Source: Ramlibacter agri (GTDB taxonomy: Bacteria > Pseudomonadota > Gammaproteobacteria > Burkholderiales > Burkholderiaceae_C). From it: a stretch of 64,000 nt of DNA. The DNA is taken from positions 248,001 through 312,000 of the forward strand of contig NZ_JABBFX010000001.1 in the NCBI RefSeq assembly GCF_012927085.1. The letters are read 5' to 3'. The position numbers and the translations under genes were made by a program. Under the pieces are notes generated by a model that saw only the letters and a program-made list of their open reading frames with translations, had not been told where the DNA came from and did not search any database. Positions 37,428 through 47,365 of this stretch are shown here, piece by piece (positions within the stretch are counted from its first letter, which is position 1; each line of letters begins with the position of its first letter).

Positions 37428-38351
37428 TCAGTCGATGAAGAAATTGACGGGCAGGCCCGGCACGTCCACCCGCATGGCCAGCACGCAGCCGCTCAGTGGC
37501 AGCGCCTTCAGCTCCTCGGGCGAGCGGCCCTGGCGGGCGCTGGTCACGTACAAGGTGCGGCCGTCCGGGCCGCCGAGGCAGGGCATGGTGGGGCAGCGCA
37601 CCGGCAGTTCGATGTCGGCCACGATGTCTCCCTGCGGGGACAGCCGGAGCACCCGGCTGCCCTCGTACATGGCGCACCAGTAGTGGCCTTCGACGTCGAC
37701 GGTGGCGCCATCGGGTCGCCCGAGATAGCCGGGGTCGCCCGGCTGCCAGCCCGCCGGCTTGGCCGGGAAGCGCTTGAACACGCGGTGGTGCCGCAGCACG
37801 TTGGGGCCGGGTTCCCAGTCCCAGGCGTAGATTTCGTGGCGCGGCGTGTCGGCCCAGTAGGTGCGGTCCGCCGCCGGCGACCAGGCAAGGCCGTTGGCGG
37901 TGGTGGCATTGCAGGCCTTCAGCTGCACGAGCGGCTGGCCGTGCGCGCCGTTGCCGGGGCGGCAGTCCAGCGAGTAGAGGTCGGCCTTGCGCGCGTCCTT
38001 GGGCTCGTAGATGGTGCCGGCCCAGAAACGCCCTTCGGGGTCGGCCTTGCCGTCGTTGAAGCGCGTGGTGGCGCCATGGTTGAAGCGCACCAGAGGCGCC
38101 AGGGTGCCGCCCCAGCTGCGGGCACGGTAGATGCCGTCGCGCAGGCCGAGCACCAGGCCGCCGTTCACGGCAGGCGCCATGCAGCCCGGCTCCTGCGGCA
38201 GCTCCCACGACTCCAGCGCGCCGGACTGCGGGTGCAGGCGCCGCACCAGCTTGCCGGCGATGTCGATCCAGTACAGGCGCTGCTCGCGCGGATGCCAGAA
38301 GGGCGACTCGCCCAGCGCGTCCGGCGTGTCGACGGCGACTTCCCACTTCAT
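37428..38351 (-). CDS. SMP-30/gluconolactonase/LRE family protein
   Basis: This is a 307-residue six-bladed beta-propeller lactonase. Metal ligands are expected at Glu in LGESPFWHPREQ, at Asn in TTANGLAWSPA, and at Asp in GRPDGATVDVEG. Other landmarks are RLYWIDI, TTRFNDGKADPEGRFWAGTI, and MPCLGGPDGRTLYVTSARQG. It hydrolyses sugar lactones. Overlap with the aldose-epimerase start region (ATGA) suggests that the two act in sequence on an aldose, making aldonic acid. No dehydrogenase is nearby. Confidence 0.92.
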   Translation of the reverse strand: MKWEVAVDTPDALGESPFWHPREQRLYWIDIAGKLVRRLHPQSGALESWELPQEPGCMAPAVNGGLVLGLRDGIYRARSWGGTLAPLVRFNHGATTRFNDGKADPEGRFWAGTIYEPKDARKADLYSLDCRPGNGAHGQPLVQLKACNATTANGLAWSPAADRTYWADTPRHEIYAWDWEPGPNVLRHHRVFKRFPAKPAGWQPGDPGYLGRPDGATVDVEGHYWCAMYEGSRVLRLSPQGDIVADIELPVRCPTMPCLGGPDGRTLYVTSARQGRSPEELKALPLSGCVLAMRVDVPGLPVNFFID

Positions 38352-39202
38352 GCGGCGCGCTCCACGGTGATGGCCAGCTGCGCCATCATGCTTTCGCCCG
38401 GCTGCAACACCACCAGGCCGAGCTCGGTGGCGGCGGCGCCGGACGCGTACAGGTGCACCGCGTTGTTGACGTGGCTGACCGGTTCCACGGCCACGTACTC
38501 GCGCGCGGCGTTGGTGAAGGCGACCAGGCGCTGCAGGTTGGATTCGAGCCGCACGCGCAGCATCCCGTCGCGCAGCTCCGCCTGGCCGTCCCAGCCGTCG
38601 TAGCAATGGTCGACATCGAGCTGCGCGCAGTCGGCGGCGATGCCGGTCGAAGGCGCGCGCGTGGTCGGCAGCTTGTCGGGGCCCATCTCCCAGCGCCCGC
38701 TGGCGTGGAAGGCGAGATGGCTATCGGGCCGCTTCGGAAACCACGGATGCCAGCCCAGGCCCACCGGGGCCGGCTGCGCCGACTGGTTGGTGAGGGCCAG
38801 GGTCAGCTCCAGGCTGTCTTCGCCAAGGCGGAAGGCCTGCGAGCAGTCGAATTCGAAGGGCCAGCTGGCGTCGGGCCGGTGCTCGTAGGCCAGCATGGCG
38901 CTGCGCTCATCGGCGTCGAGCACCGCCCAGGGCCGCTGCCAGCCGACGCCATGGATCGCGTGCGGCTCGTCGCCGTCGTTGCGCACCAGCGAATGCTGCG
39001 TGCCCTGCCAGACCAGCGTGGCCTGGCCGATGCGGTTGGAAAAAGGCACGAGCGGATAGCAGCCGGACTGGCGAGCGCTTTGCAGCTGGGCGGCCGGAGT
39101 GGAGCGCAGCACCGGCACGTCGTCCAGCCAGAAGCCGGCGATGCAGCCGCCGAGCTCGGGCATCAGCTCGCAACGCAAAGCGCCTGAGCGCAATTCGATC
39201 AT
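38348..39202 (-). CDS. Aldose 1-epimerase family protein
   Basis: This is a 284-residue galactose-mutarotase-fold protein. Catalytic candidates are His in EPHAIHGVGWQRPW, His in GLGWHPWFPKRP, and a late Glu in YVAVEPVSHVNNAVH, matching the acid/base His and Glu of GalM. The remainder (YPLVPFSNRIGQA) is typical. The start at 39202 has AGGAGACGC upstream. It is the first gene of the epimerase, SMP-30, glcE, glcF operon. A sugar anomerisation step feeding lactonase activity is inferred. Confidence 0.9.
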   Translation of the reverse strand: MIELRSGALRCELMPELGGCIAGFWLDDVPVLRSTPAAQLQSARQSGCYPLVPFSNRIGQATLVWQGTQHSLVRNDGDEPHAIHGVGWQRPWAVLDADERSAMLAYEHRPDASWPFEFDCSQAFRLGEDSLELTLALTNQSAQPAPVGLGWHPWFPKRPDSHLAFHASGRWEMGPDKLPTTRAPSTGIAADCAQLDVDHCYDGWDGQAELRDGMLRVRLESNLQRLVAFTNAAREYVAVEPVSHVNNAVHLYASGAAATELGLVVLQPGESMMAQLAITVERAA

Positions 39203-39241
39203 GGCCACGCGTCTCCTGTTGTTCTGCCGTTCATTGTGCAG

Positions 39242-39268
39242 AAAAAAAGGGCCCGCCGAAGCGGGCCC
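39242..39268 (-). terminator. Rho-independent terminator after amt
   Basis: On the minus strand GGGCCCGC-TTCG-GCGGGCCC is followed by seven T residues. The UUCG-type loop and 8-bp GC stem are very stable. It lies 37 bases after the amt stop and closes the porin-glnK-amt operon. Confidence 0.92.
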
Positions 39269-39304
39269 AACATCCAAAGGAGACTTGCTTTCGGGAACTG
39301 TGCC

Positions 39305-40834
39305 TCAGCGGCTGTAGGCGGTTTCGCCGTGGCTGCTGATGTCGAGGCCTTCGCGCTCTTCCTCTTCGGTGACGCGCAGGCCGATCAGGAGGTCGACGAT
39401 CTTGTAGGCGATGAAGGCCACGACGCCCGACCAGACGACCGTGGTCAGCACGCCCTGGAACTGGATCCAGACCTGGCCACCGATCGAGTAGTCCGGGCTC
39501 ACCTTGTTGGCCACGTAGTCGTAGATGCCCACGCCGCCCAGGCTGGGCGAGGCGAACACGCCGGTCAGCAGCGCACCGGTGATGCCGCCCACGCCGTGGA
39601 CGCCGAACACGTCCAGCGAGTCGTCGGCGCCCAGCAGGCGCTTCAGGCCGTTGACGCCCCACAGGCAGACCAGGCCGGCGATCAGGCCGATGACGATGGA
39701 GCCCATGGTGCCCACGAAGCCGCAGGCCGGGGTGATGGCCACCAGGCCGGCGACGGCGCCGGACGCGGCGCCCAGCATCGAGGCCTTGCCCTTGGTCAGC
39801 GCCTCACCGGCAATCCAGGACAGCGTCGCGGCGGCCGTGGCCAGCAGCGTGTTGGCGAAGGCCAGGGCGGCGCCGCCATTGGCTTCCAGGTTGGAGCCGG
39901 CGTTGAAGCCGAACCAGCCCACCCACAGCATGGCCGCGCCGACCATCGTCAGCGTCAGGCTGTGCGGGGCGAAGGAGTCCTTGCCCAGGCCCACGCGCTT
40001 GCCGATCAGGTAGGCGCCCACCAGGCCGGCGACACCGGCGTTGATGTGCACCACGGTGCCGCCCGCGAAGTCGAGCGCGCCCTTGGCCCACAGCCAGCCG
40101 CCGTTGGCGGTGACGGTTTCCAGCGTCTTGGCGTCGGTGATCGCATCCGGGCCGTCCCAGTACCAGACCATGTGGGCGATCGGCAGGTAGCTGAAGGTGA
40201 ACCACAGCACCACGAACAGCAGCACCGCGGAGAACTTCATGCGCTCGGCGAAGGAGCCCACGATCAGCGCGCAGGTGATGGCGGCGAAGGTGGCCTGGAA
40301 GCACATGTAGGTCAGTTCCGGGATCACCACGCCCTTGCTGAAGGTGGCGGCGGTCGAATCCGGCGTCATTCCCGACAGGAAGATCTTGCTGAATCCGCCG
40401 AAGAACTGGTTGCCGCCGGTGAACGCCACGCTGTAGCCGTAGATGGCCCACAGCACGTAGATCAGCGAAGTGACGACGAACACCTGCATCAGCACCGACA
40501 GCATGTTCTTGCTGCGCACCAGGCCGCCGTAGAACAGGGCCAGGCCGGGGATGGTCATGAAGATGACGAGCGCCGTGGCGACGGTCATCCAGGCGGTGTC
40601 ACCCTTGTTGGGGACCGGCGCCGGAGCGGCGGCAGCCGCGGGTGCGGAAGCAGCAGCTGCAGCAGCGGGAGCCGCTGCGGCGGGCGCAGCCGGCGCGGCA
40701 GCCGCGGGTGCGGCTTGTGCCTCGGTAGCAGCGGGCGCGGAAGCCGGCGCGGCGGCGGGGGCCTGGGCGACAGCTGCGACGCTGCCGATCAGGAGCCCCA
40801 GGCCGACGGCCAGGGAAGCGATCAATTTCCTCAT
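39305..40834 (-). CDS. amt: Ammonium transporter (Amt family) with Ala/Pro-rich N-terminal extension
   Basis: This is a 509-residue channel for ammonium. A cleavable signal (MRKLIASLAVGLGLLIGSVA) is followed by an unusual low-complexity Ala/Pro stretch at about 24-75. The Amt core starts at NKGDTAWMTVATALVIFMTI with FYGGLVRSKN next. Pore residues are in SAWxD-like segments and the twin-His helices (VVHINAGVAGLVGAYLIGKR and the later VFGVHGVGGITGALLTGVFA). Eleven helices are expected. It is cotranscribed with glnK upstream (27 bases), whose product blocks it when nitrogen is plentiful. Confidence 0.95.
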   Translation of the reverse strand: MRKLIASLAVGLGLLIGSVAAVAQAPAAAPASAPAATEAQAAPAAAAPAAPAAAAPAAAAAASAPAAAAAPAPVPNKGDTAWMTVATALVIFMTIPGLALFYGGLVRSKNMLSVLMQVFVVTSLIYVLWAIYGYSVAFTGGNQFFGGFSKIFLSGMTPDSTAATFSKGVVIPELTYMCFQATFAAITCALIVGSFAERMKFSAVLLFVVLWFTFSYLPIAHMVWYWDGPDAITDAKTLETVTANGGWLWAKGALDFAGGTVVHINAGVAGLVGAYLIGKRVGLGKDSFAPHSLTLTMVGAAMLWVGWFGFNAGSNLEANGGAALAFANTLLATAAATLSWIAGEALTKGKASMLGAASGAVAGLVAITPACGFVGTMGSIVIGLIAGLVCLWGVNGLKRLLGADDSLDVFGVHGVGGITGALLTGVFASPSLGGVGIYDYVANKVSPDYSIGGQVWIQFQGVLTTVVWSGVVAFIAYKIVDLLIGLRVTEEEEREGLDISSHGETAYSR

Positions 40835-40861
40835 GGTATGTCTCTCAGGTGTGTGAAGGTT

Positions 40862-42070
<1,209 letters not shown>

Positions 42071-42078
42071 TTAAGCGG

Positions 42079-42093
42079 GCACCGGAGGGGTGC
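42079..42093. promoter_or_regulatory. NtrC-type binding site upstream of the porin-glnK-amt promoter
   Basis: GCACC-N5-GGTGC is the inner core of the NtrC consensus TGCACC-N5-GGTGCA. It is centred about 89 bases upstream of the predicted start, a normal enhancer position. Overlapping it, GGTGCGC (42089) pairs with GCGCACC ending at 42112 and could be part of a second site. Confidence 0.6.
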
Positions 42094-42133
42094 GCCGGGT
42101 CCGGCGCGCACCTGAATGGGGAGGAGCCGCGCC

Positions 42134-43651
42134 GTGAGCCTGTCTTTGGTGCAAAGCCGCGCCTTGCTGGGGCTGGAAGCCGCGCCAGTCACCGTGGAGG
42201 TGCACCTGTCCAATGGACTGCCCAACTTCTTCCTGGTCGGGCTGGCCGATACGGAAGTGAAGGAAGCCCGGGAGCGGGTGCGCTCGGCCATCCTCACTTC
42301 CGGCCTCGAATTCCCGTCCACCCGCCGCATCACGGTCAACATGGCGCCGGCCGACCTGCCCAAGGACAGCGGCCGTTACGACCTGCCGATCGCCTTGGGC
42401 GTGCTGGCCGCCACCGGCCAGATCGATGGCGATGCGCTGGCCGGCCATGAGTTCGCCGGCGAGCTGTCGCTGTCCGGGCAGCTGCGGCCGGTGCGCGGGG
42501 CGCTGGCGACCAGCCTGGCGCTGCACGTGGCCGGCTCCACGGCCCGGCTGGTGCTGCCGCCCGGCAGCGCGGAGGAGGCCGCCCTGGTGCCCGGCGCCCG
42601 CGTGGTGCGCGCCCGCCACCTGCTGGACGTGGTCGCACAGTTCCAGCGCGGGCCCGGCAGCCTGCCGTCCGGCGAAGGCTGGGCGGTGTTGTCCAGCCGG
42701 GCGCCGGCGGCGGCCGCCCGTTATCCGGACCTGGCGGACGTGCGCGGGCAGGCCGGCGCCCGGCGGGCGCTGGAGATTGCCGCGGCTGGCGGTCACAGCC
42801 TCCTGATGGTCGGCCCGCCCGGCGCCGGCAAGTCGATGCTGGCGCAGCGCTTTGCCGGGCTGCTGCCGCCCATGAGCGTGCAGGAGGCGCTGGAAAGCGC
42901 GGCGGTCGCCAGCCTGGACGAGCGCTTCAGCATCGCGCAGTGGGCGGTGCGGCCCACCTGCGCGCCGCACCATTCGTCCAGCGCCGTGGCGCTGGTGGGC
43001 GGCGGTTCGCCGCCCAGGCCGGGCGAGATCTCGCTGTCGCACCACGGCGTGCTCTTTCTCGACGAACTGCCGGAATTCCCCCGGGCCGCGCTGGAGGCGC
43101 TGCGCGAGCCGCTGGAGACCGGCCGCATCACCATCGCCCGCGCCGCGCGGCGCTGCGAATTCCCGGCGCGCTTCCAGCTGGTGGCCGCGATGAACCCCTG
43201 CCCTTGCGGCTGGCTGGGCTCCGGCCGCAGCTGCCGCTGCACGCCGGAGCAGGTGGCGCGCTACCAGGGCAAGCTCAGTGGCCCGCTGCTGGATCGCATC
43301 GACCTGCACGTGGAAGTGCCGGCGCTCGCGCCCGCCGAACTGCTGGACGCGCCGGCCGGTGAGCCCACGGCCGCCGTGCAGGCGCGCTGCGAGGCCGCCC
43401 ATGCCCGTGCGCTGCGGCGGCAGGGCCACGCCAACAGCGCGCTGCAAGGCGAGGCCATCGACGCCCATGCCGGCGCGTCGCTGGCGGCCACCGGCTTCCT
43501 GCGCAATGCGGCGGCCCGCCTGGGCTGGAGCGGGCGCGCGACCCACCGCGTACTAAAGGTTGCACGCACGATCGCCGATCTCGCGGACAGCACTGCCGTG
43601 GACGTGGAACACGTCGCCGAGGCAGCACAGTACCGTCGCGCGTTGCACTGA
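42134..43651 (+). CDS. comM: YifB/ComM family Mg-chelatase-like AAA ATPase
   Basis: This is a 505-residue AAA+ protein of the ComM group, a helicase that promotes branch migration during integration of transformed DNA. The N-terminal Lon-like fold has SLVQSRALLGLEAAPVTVEV and FFLVGLADTEVKEARERVRS. Walker A is MVGPPGAGKSMLAQR at about 226-240, and the Mg-chelatase blocks RPTCAPHHSSSAVALVGGGS and LFLDELPEFPRAALEALREP (Walker B) follow. The zinc-binding cysteines are in NPCPCGWLGSGRSCRC. Start chosen at the GTG 42134 behind GAGGAG. It is divergent from the nitrogen operon; no other competence gene is near. Confidence 0.93.
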   Translation: MSLSLVQSRALLGLEAAPVTVEVHLSNGLPNFFLVGLADTEVKEARERVRSAILTSGLEFPSTRRITVNMAPADLPKDSGRYDLPIALGVLAATGQIDGDALAGHEFAGELSLSGQLRPVRGALATSLALHVAGSTARLVLPPGSAEEAALVPGARVVRARHLLDVVAQFQRGPGSLPSGEGWAVLSSRAPAAAARYPDLADVRGQAGARRALEIAAAGGHSLLMVGPPGAGKSMLAQRFAGLLPPMSVQEALESAAVASLDERFSIAQWAVRPTCAPHHSSSAVALVGGGSPPRPGEISLSHHGVLFLDELPEFPRAALEALREPLETGRITIARAARRCEFPARFQLVAAMNPCPCGWLGSGRSCRCTPEQVARYQGKLSGPLLDRIDLHVEVPALAPAELLDAPAGEPTAAVQARCEAAHARALRRQGHANSALQGEAIDAHAGASLAATGFLRNAAARLGWSGRATHRVLKVARTIADLADSTAVDVEHVAEAAQYRRALH

Positions 43652-43732
43652 CGCCGCAGTCCGGCCGCCGCAGCATGCCCCTCGCGCCAGGGTCATCAAT
43701 AATCATTTTTCCGCCGGCACCACGAGACAACG

Positions 43733-45625
43733 ATGAAAAAGCGCCCGCCGTATCACCGCGCCATCTGCGTGGCCGGACTGCTGGCGGCGGCCAGCGCCGG
43801 CGCGCTCGCGCAGCAGCAGCCCGCCGACCTCACCGACCTGTCACTGGAGCAGCTTTCCAGCATCGAGGTCACCTCCATCGGCAAGCGCGTGCAGCGGCTC
43901 TCGGACGTCGCCGGCTCGGTCTACGTGATCCAGCAGGAAGACATCCGCCGCTCCGGCGCCGTGACCTTGCCGGAGATCCTGCGGCTGGCGCCCAACCTGC
44001 AGGTGGCGCGCGCCGACGCCAACCAGTACGCCATCAGCGCCCGCGGCTTCAACAGCGTGCTGGCCAACAAGATGCTGGTGCTGATCGACGGCCGCACCGT
44101 CTATTCGCCGCTGTTCTCCGGCGTGTTCTGGGAAGCGCAGGACCTGGTGGTGGAAGACATCGAGCGCATCGAGGTCCTGAGCGGCGCCGGCGGCACCCTG
44201 TACGGTTCCAATGCCGTCAACGGCGTCATCAACATCATCACCCGCAGCGCGGCCGACACCACCGGCACGCTGCTGAAGGCCGGCGGCGGCAACCAGGAAC
44301 GGTCGGCGGCCGTGCGCTATGGCAACGGCGGCGCCACCACCGGCCAGCCCTGGCGCATCTATGCCAAGCAGTACGCGACGGACGACACGCAGCTCGAAAG
44401 CGGCGGTTCCAGCCACGACAGCGGCCGCCGCAAGCAGGCCGGCTTCCGCACGGACCGCGTGCGCGAGCGCGACCAGCTCACCTTGCAGGGCGACATCTAC
44501 GAAGGCCAGTTCGACCAGCTGCCGGCGCCGCGCCAGGTTTCCGGCGCCAACCTGCTGGGACGCTGGTCGCGCGAGGAAGGCACCGGCGTCCGCACCCAGC
44601 TGCAGGCCTATTTCGACCGCGCCGGACGCAACCAGCCGGGCGCCGTGGACGACACCATGGACACCTGGGACGTCGAGCTGCAGCAAAGCCGGCGCCCCGC
44701 CGAGGGCCACGAGCTGCTGTGGGGCACCGGCTACCGGCTCTACAACGACAACGCGAACAACATCGCGCCCTCGGTGCTCGCGTTCCAGCCGCCCGAGCGG
44801 AAGCTGCAACTGTGGAACCTGTTCGCGCAGGACGACTTCGTGGTGGCGCCGGGCATGCGCATCACGCTGGGCCTGAAGGCCGAACACAACACCTACACCG
44901 GCCTCGAATGGCTGCCCACCGGGCGCATCGCCTGGCAGCTGAGCGCGCAGCACCTGCTGTGGGCCTCGGCCTCGCGCGCGGTGCGCACGCCCTCGCGCAT
45001 CGACCGCGACGTGGTCGTGCCCGCGGTGAACCTTGGCGCGAGCGACTTCCAGTCGGAGGTGGCGCAGGTCTACGAGCTGGGCCTGCGCGGCCAGCCTCGC
45101 AGCGACCTCAGCTACTCGCTCACGCTGTTCCGCCACCGCTTCGAGGACCTGCGCTCGGTGGACGTGCTGCCCGGGGGCATCGCCTTCGGCAACAGCTTCG
45201 AAGGCCACCTGACCGGCATCGAGACCTGGGGCAGCTGGCGGCTCGCGCCGCAGCTGCGGCTGCAGGCGGGCTATACCTGGCAGCGCCTGCAGCTGGGGCC
45301 CATCGGGAGCAGCACGACGCTGCCCACGAGCGCGGCCCAATTGGGCAACGATGCGCGCAACCGCGGCCAGGTGGGCCTGGGCTGGGACCTCGCCCACAAC
45401 ATGGAGCTGGACGTGCAGGCGCGCTACGTCGGCGCGCTGCCCGACCCGCAGGTGCCGGCGTACAGCGCGGTGGACCTGCATTGGGGCTGGCGCATCCGGC
45501 CGGACCTCGAGCTGTCCTTCCTGGTGCGCAACCTCAACGACCCGCAGCACGTCGAGTGGGGCGCCGCCGGCAATCGCGCGGAGATCCCGCGCTCCTTCCA
45601 GCTGAAGGCCGTCTGGCGCCTGTGA
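43733..45625 (+). CDS. TonB-dependent outer-membrane receptor
   Basis: This is a 630-residue receptor. A signal peptide (about residues 1-26, ending ALA) precedes a plug domain with LEQLSSIEVTSIGKRVQRLS, QEDIRRSGAVTLPEILRLAP, and IERIEVLSGAGGTLYGSNAV. The barrel follows with many YxxQ/aromatic strands and ends FQLKAVWRL with the usual final aromatic close to the end. Such receptors import siderophores, cobalamin or carbohydrates. It lies 4 bases before the yfiR gene; receptor-YfiR pairs are common, but without a nearby diguanylate cyclase here. The ligand is unknown. Confidence 0.92.
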   Translation: MKKRPPYHRAICVAGLLAAASAGALAQQQPADLTDLSLEQLSSIEVTSIGKRVQRLSDVAGSVYVIQQEDIRRSGAVTLPEILRLAPNLQVARADANQYAISARGFNSVLANKMLVLIDGRTVYSPLFSGVFWEAQDLVVEDIERIEVLSGAGGTLYGSNAVNGVINIITRSAADTTGTLLKAGGGNQERSAAVRYGNGGATTGQPWRIYAKQYATDDTQLESGGSSHDSGRRKQAGFRTDRVRERDQLTLQGDIYEGQFDQLPAPRQVSGANLLGRWSREEGTGVRTQLQAYFDRAGRNQPGAVDDTMDTWDVELQQSRRPAEGHELLWGTGYRLYNDNANNIAPSVLAFQPPERKLQLWNLFAQDDFVVAPGMRITLGLKAEHNTYTGLEWLPTGRIAWQLSAQHLLWASASRAVRTPSRIDRDVVVPAVNLGASDFQSEVAQVYELGLRGQPRSDLSYSLTLFRHRFEDLRSVDVLPGGIAFGNSFEGHLTGIETWGSWRLAPQLRLQAGYTWQRLQLGPIGSSTTLPTSAAQLGNDARNRGQVGLGWDLAHNMELDVQARYVGALPDPQVPAYSAVDLHWGWRIRPDLELSFLVRNLNDPQHVEWGAAGNRAEIPRSFQLKAVWRL

Positions 45626-45629
45626 GGCC

Positions 45630-46190
45630 ATGAGCGTCCGCCCTGCCCTGCCCCCCGACCGCGCCCGGCGCCGGCTGCTGGCCGCGGCCGCCGCGCTGCT
45701 GCCGCTGGCAGCGGGCGCGCAAGGGCTGGCGCCGCCGCGCGACACGCTGGTGAAGGCGGCCTTCCTGCACAAGTTCGCCAGCTTCGTGGAGTGGCCGCCC
45801 GGCGCCTTCCCCAAGGCGGATGCGCCGCTGCGCATCGGCATCCTGGGCGACGACCTGCTGTGGCGCGACCTCAACGAGCTCGCGCACGACCGCGACCGCG
45901 ACGGCCACCCGGTGCAGGTGGCGCGGCTGGCGCCCGCGGATGCGCTCGCCGGCTTCCACATCCTGTACATCAAGGCGAGCTCGCCGGCGCGCATTGCCGA
46001 CCTGCTGGCCGGCGTGCCGGAAGGCACCCTGACCATCGCCGATTCGGACGGCGCCCACCCGCGCGGCGCCGTCCTCAGCTTCTACCTGGAGGACGGCCGC
46101 GTGCGCTTCGGCGTCTCGCCGGACGCGGCCGCCAGGCAGAAGCTGCGCCTGAGCCCCAGGCTGCTGGCCATCGCGCGGATCGTGCAGTGA
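45630..46190 (+). CDS. YfiR-family periplasmic protein
   Basis: This is a 186-residue secreted protein. Residues 1-31 form a signal with RRRLLAAAAALLPLAAGAQ. The family core is KAAFLHKFASFVEWPPGAF, GILGDDLLWRDLNELA, FHILYIKASSPARIADLLAG, and LTIADSDGAHPRGAVLSFYL. YfiR is known to repress the diguanylate cyclase YfiN in Pseudomonas, but no cyclase is present beside it. It starts 4 bases after the receptor gene and overlaps the MFS gene start by 4 bases (GTGA). Confidence 0.9.
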   Translation: MSVRPALPPDRARRRLLAAAAALLPLAAGAQGLAPPRDTLVKAAFLHKFASFVEWPPGAFPKADAPLRIGILGDDLLWRDLNELAHDRDRDGHPVQVARLAPADALAGFHILYIKASSPARIADLLAGVPEGTLTIADSDGAHPRGAVLSFYLEDGRVRFGVSPDAAARQKLRLSPRLLAIARIVQ

Positions 46191-47365
46191 ACGGCGGCCA
46201 CGATCGCCGCCTGGTCCTGTGGCTGTCGCTGGCGCAGCTGGTGACCTGGGGCAGCGTCTTCTACACGTTCGCGCTGCTGCTCGGCCCGGTGGAACAGGAA
46301 CTGGGGTTGACGCGCGCGCAGTCCTCGCTGGCCTTCAGCCTCGCACTCTTTGCCGAGGGCGTGCTGGCCTATCCCGTGGGACGCTGGATCGACCGCGGCC
46401 ACGAGCGCGCGGTGATGACGGGCGGCTCGCTGCTGGTCGCCGCGGGCCTGGTGCTGCATTCGCAGGTGCACATGGCCGCGGGCTTCTACCTGGCGTGGCT
46501 GCTGCTTGGCGCCGCGCTGGCCGCGACGCTCTACACGCCGGTGTTCGCGGTGGTCACGCGCCGCTACCCGGACGACTTCCGCCGCGCGATCATCACGCTC
46601 ACCTTTCTCGGCGGGCTCGCCAGCAGCGTGTTCATCCCGCTTTCGGCCTGGCTGATCGCCACGCTGGGCTGGCGCCACGCGCTGCTGGTGCTGGCGGCGC
46701 TGCACCTGCTGCTGAACGCGCCGCTGCACGCGTGGTGCCTGCGCGATGCGCCGCCGCCGCTGCCCGCGGCGCAGACGCGCGATTCGCCGACGCAGCTGCT
46801 GCGCAGCGCGCCCTTCCTGCTGATCACGTTCTTCACCATCGGCATGATGGCCATCACCGCCGCCATCCCGCCGCACCTGATCAGCCTGCTGCGCGAAGGC
46901 GGGCTGCCCGAAGGGTGGGTGATCGCGGTGCCTGCCGCCATCGGCGTGGTGCAGGTGCTGGGCCGGCTGCTGCTGTTCTTCTTCGAACACCGCTTCGACC
47001 TGCACGTGGCCAACCGCGTCATCCCCTTCCTGATCCCATTGGCACTGGCCGCACTGGTGGCGGGCGCCAGCCATCCGGCGGCGGCGCTGCTGTTCGTGCT
47101 GCTCTATGGCATGGGCAACGGCATGCTCACCATCGTCAAGGGCACGGCGATCGCGCAGTACGTGAGCCGCGAACACGTCGCCTCGCTCAATGGCGCCATG
47201 GGCATCCCGACTGCGGTGGCGCGTGCCATCTCGCCGGTGCTGCTGGGCGTGCTGTGGACGCGCGAGGCGGGCTACCGCTGGGGGCTGCTGCTGCTGCTGG
47301 CCGCGGGCGTGCTCTGCGCGCTGGCGCTGGTGGCCGCCCAGAGGCGCGCGCTGCTTCCGCGCTGA
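46187..47365 (+). CDS. MFS transporter
   Basis: This is a 392-residue major facilitator permease with about 12 helices (LVLWLSLAQLVTWGSVFYTF, FAEGVLAYPVGRWIDRGHER with the DRG loop). The last helices are LLLLLAAGVLCALALVAAQR. It starts with GTG inside the yfiR stop and thus belongs to the receptor-YfiR-MFS operon. Siderophore or metabolite uptake or export is possible. Its last 94 bases are antisense to the 3' end of the brkB gene, a long coding overlap. Confidence 0.87.
   Translation: MNGGHDRRLVLWLSLAQLVTWGSVFYTFALLLGPVEQELGLTRAQSSLAFSLALFAEGVLAYPVGRWIDRGHERAVMTGGSLLVAAGLVLHSQVHMAAGFYLAWLLLGAALAATLYTPVFAVVTRRYPDDFRRAIITLTFLGGLASSVFIPLSAWLIATLGWRHALLVLAALHLLLNAPLHAWCLRDAPPPLPAAQTRDSPTQLLRSAPFLLITFFTIGMMAITAAIPPHLISLLREGGLPEGWVIAVPAAIGVVQVLGRLLLFFFEHRFDLHVANRVIPFLIPLALAALVAGASHPAAALLFVLLYGMGNGMLTIVKGTAIAQYVSREHVASLNGAMGIPTAVARAISPVLLGVLWTREAGYRWGLLLLLAAGVLCALALVAAQRRALLPR

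Noticed and set aside
42089..42112. GC-rich inverted repeat as a terminator
   Set aside because: It has no T run on either strand and lies upstream of both divergent promoters, so it is more likely part of the NtrC-binding region.
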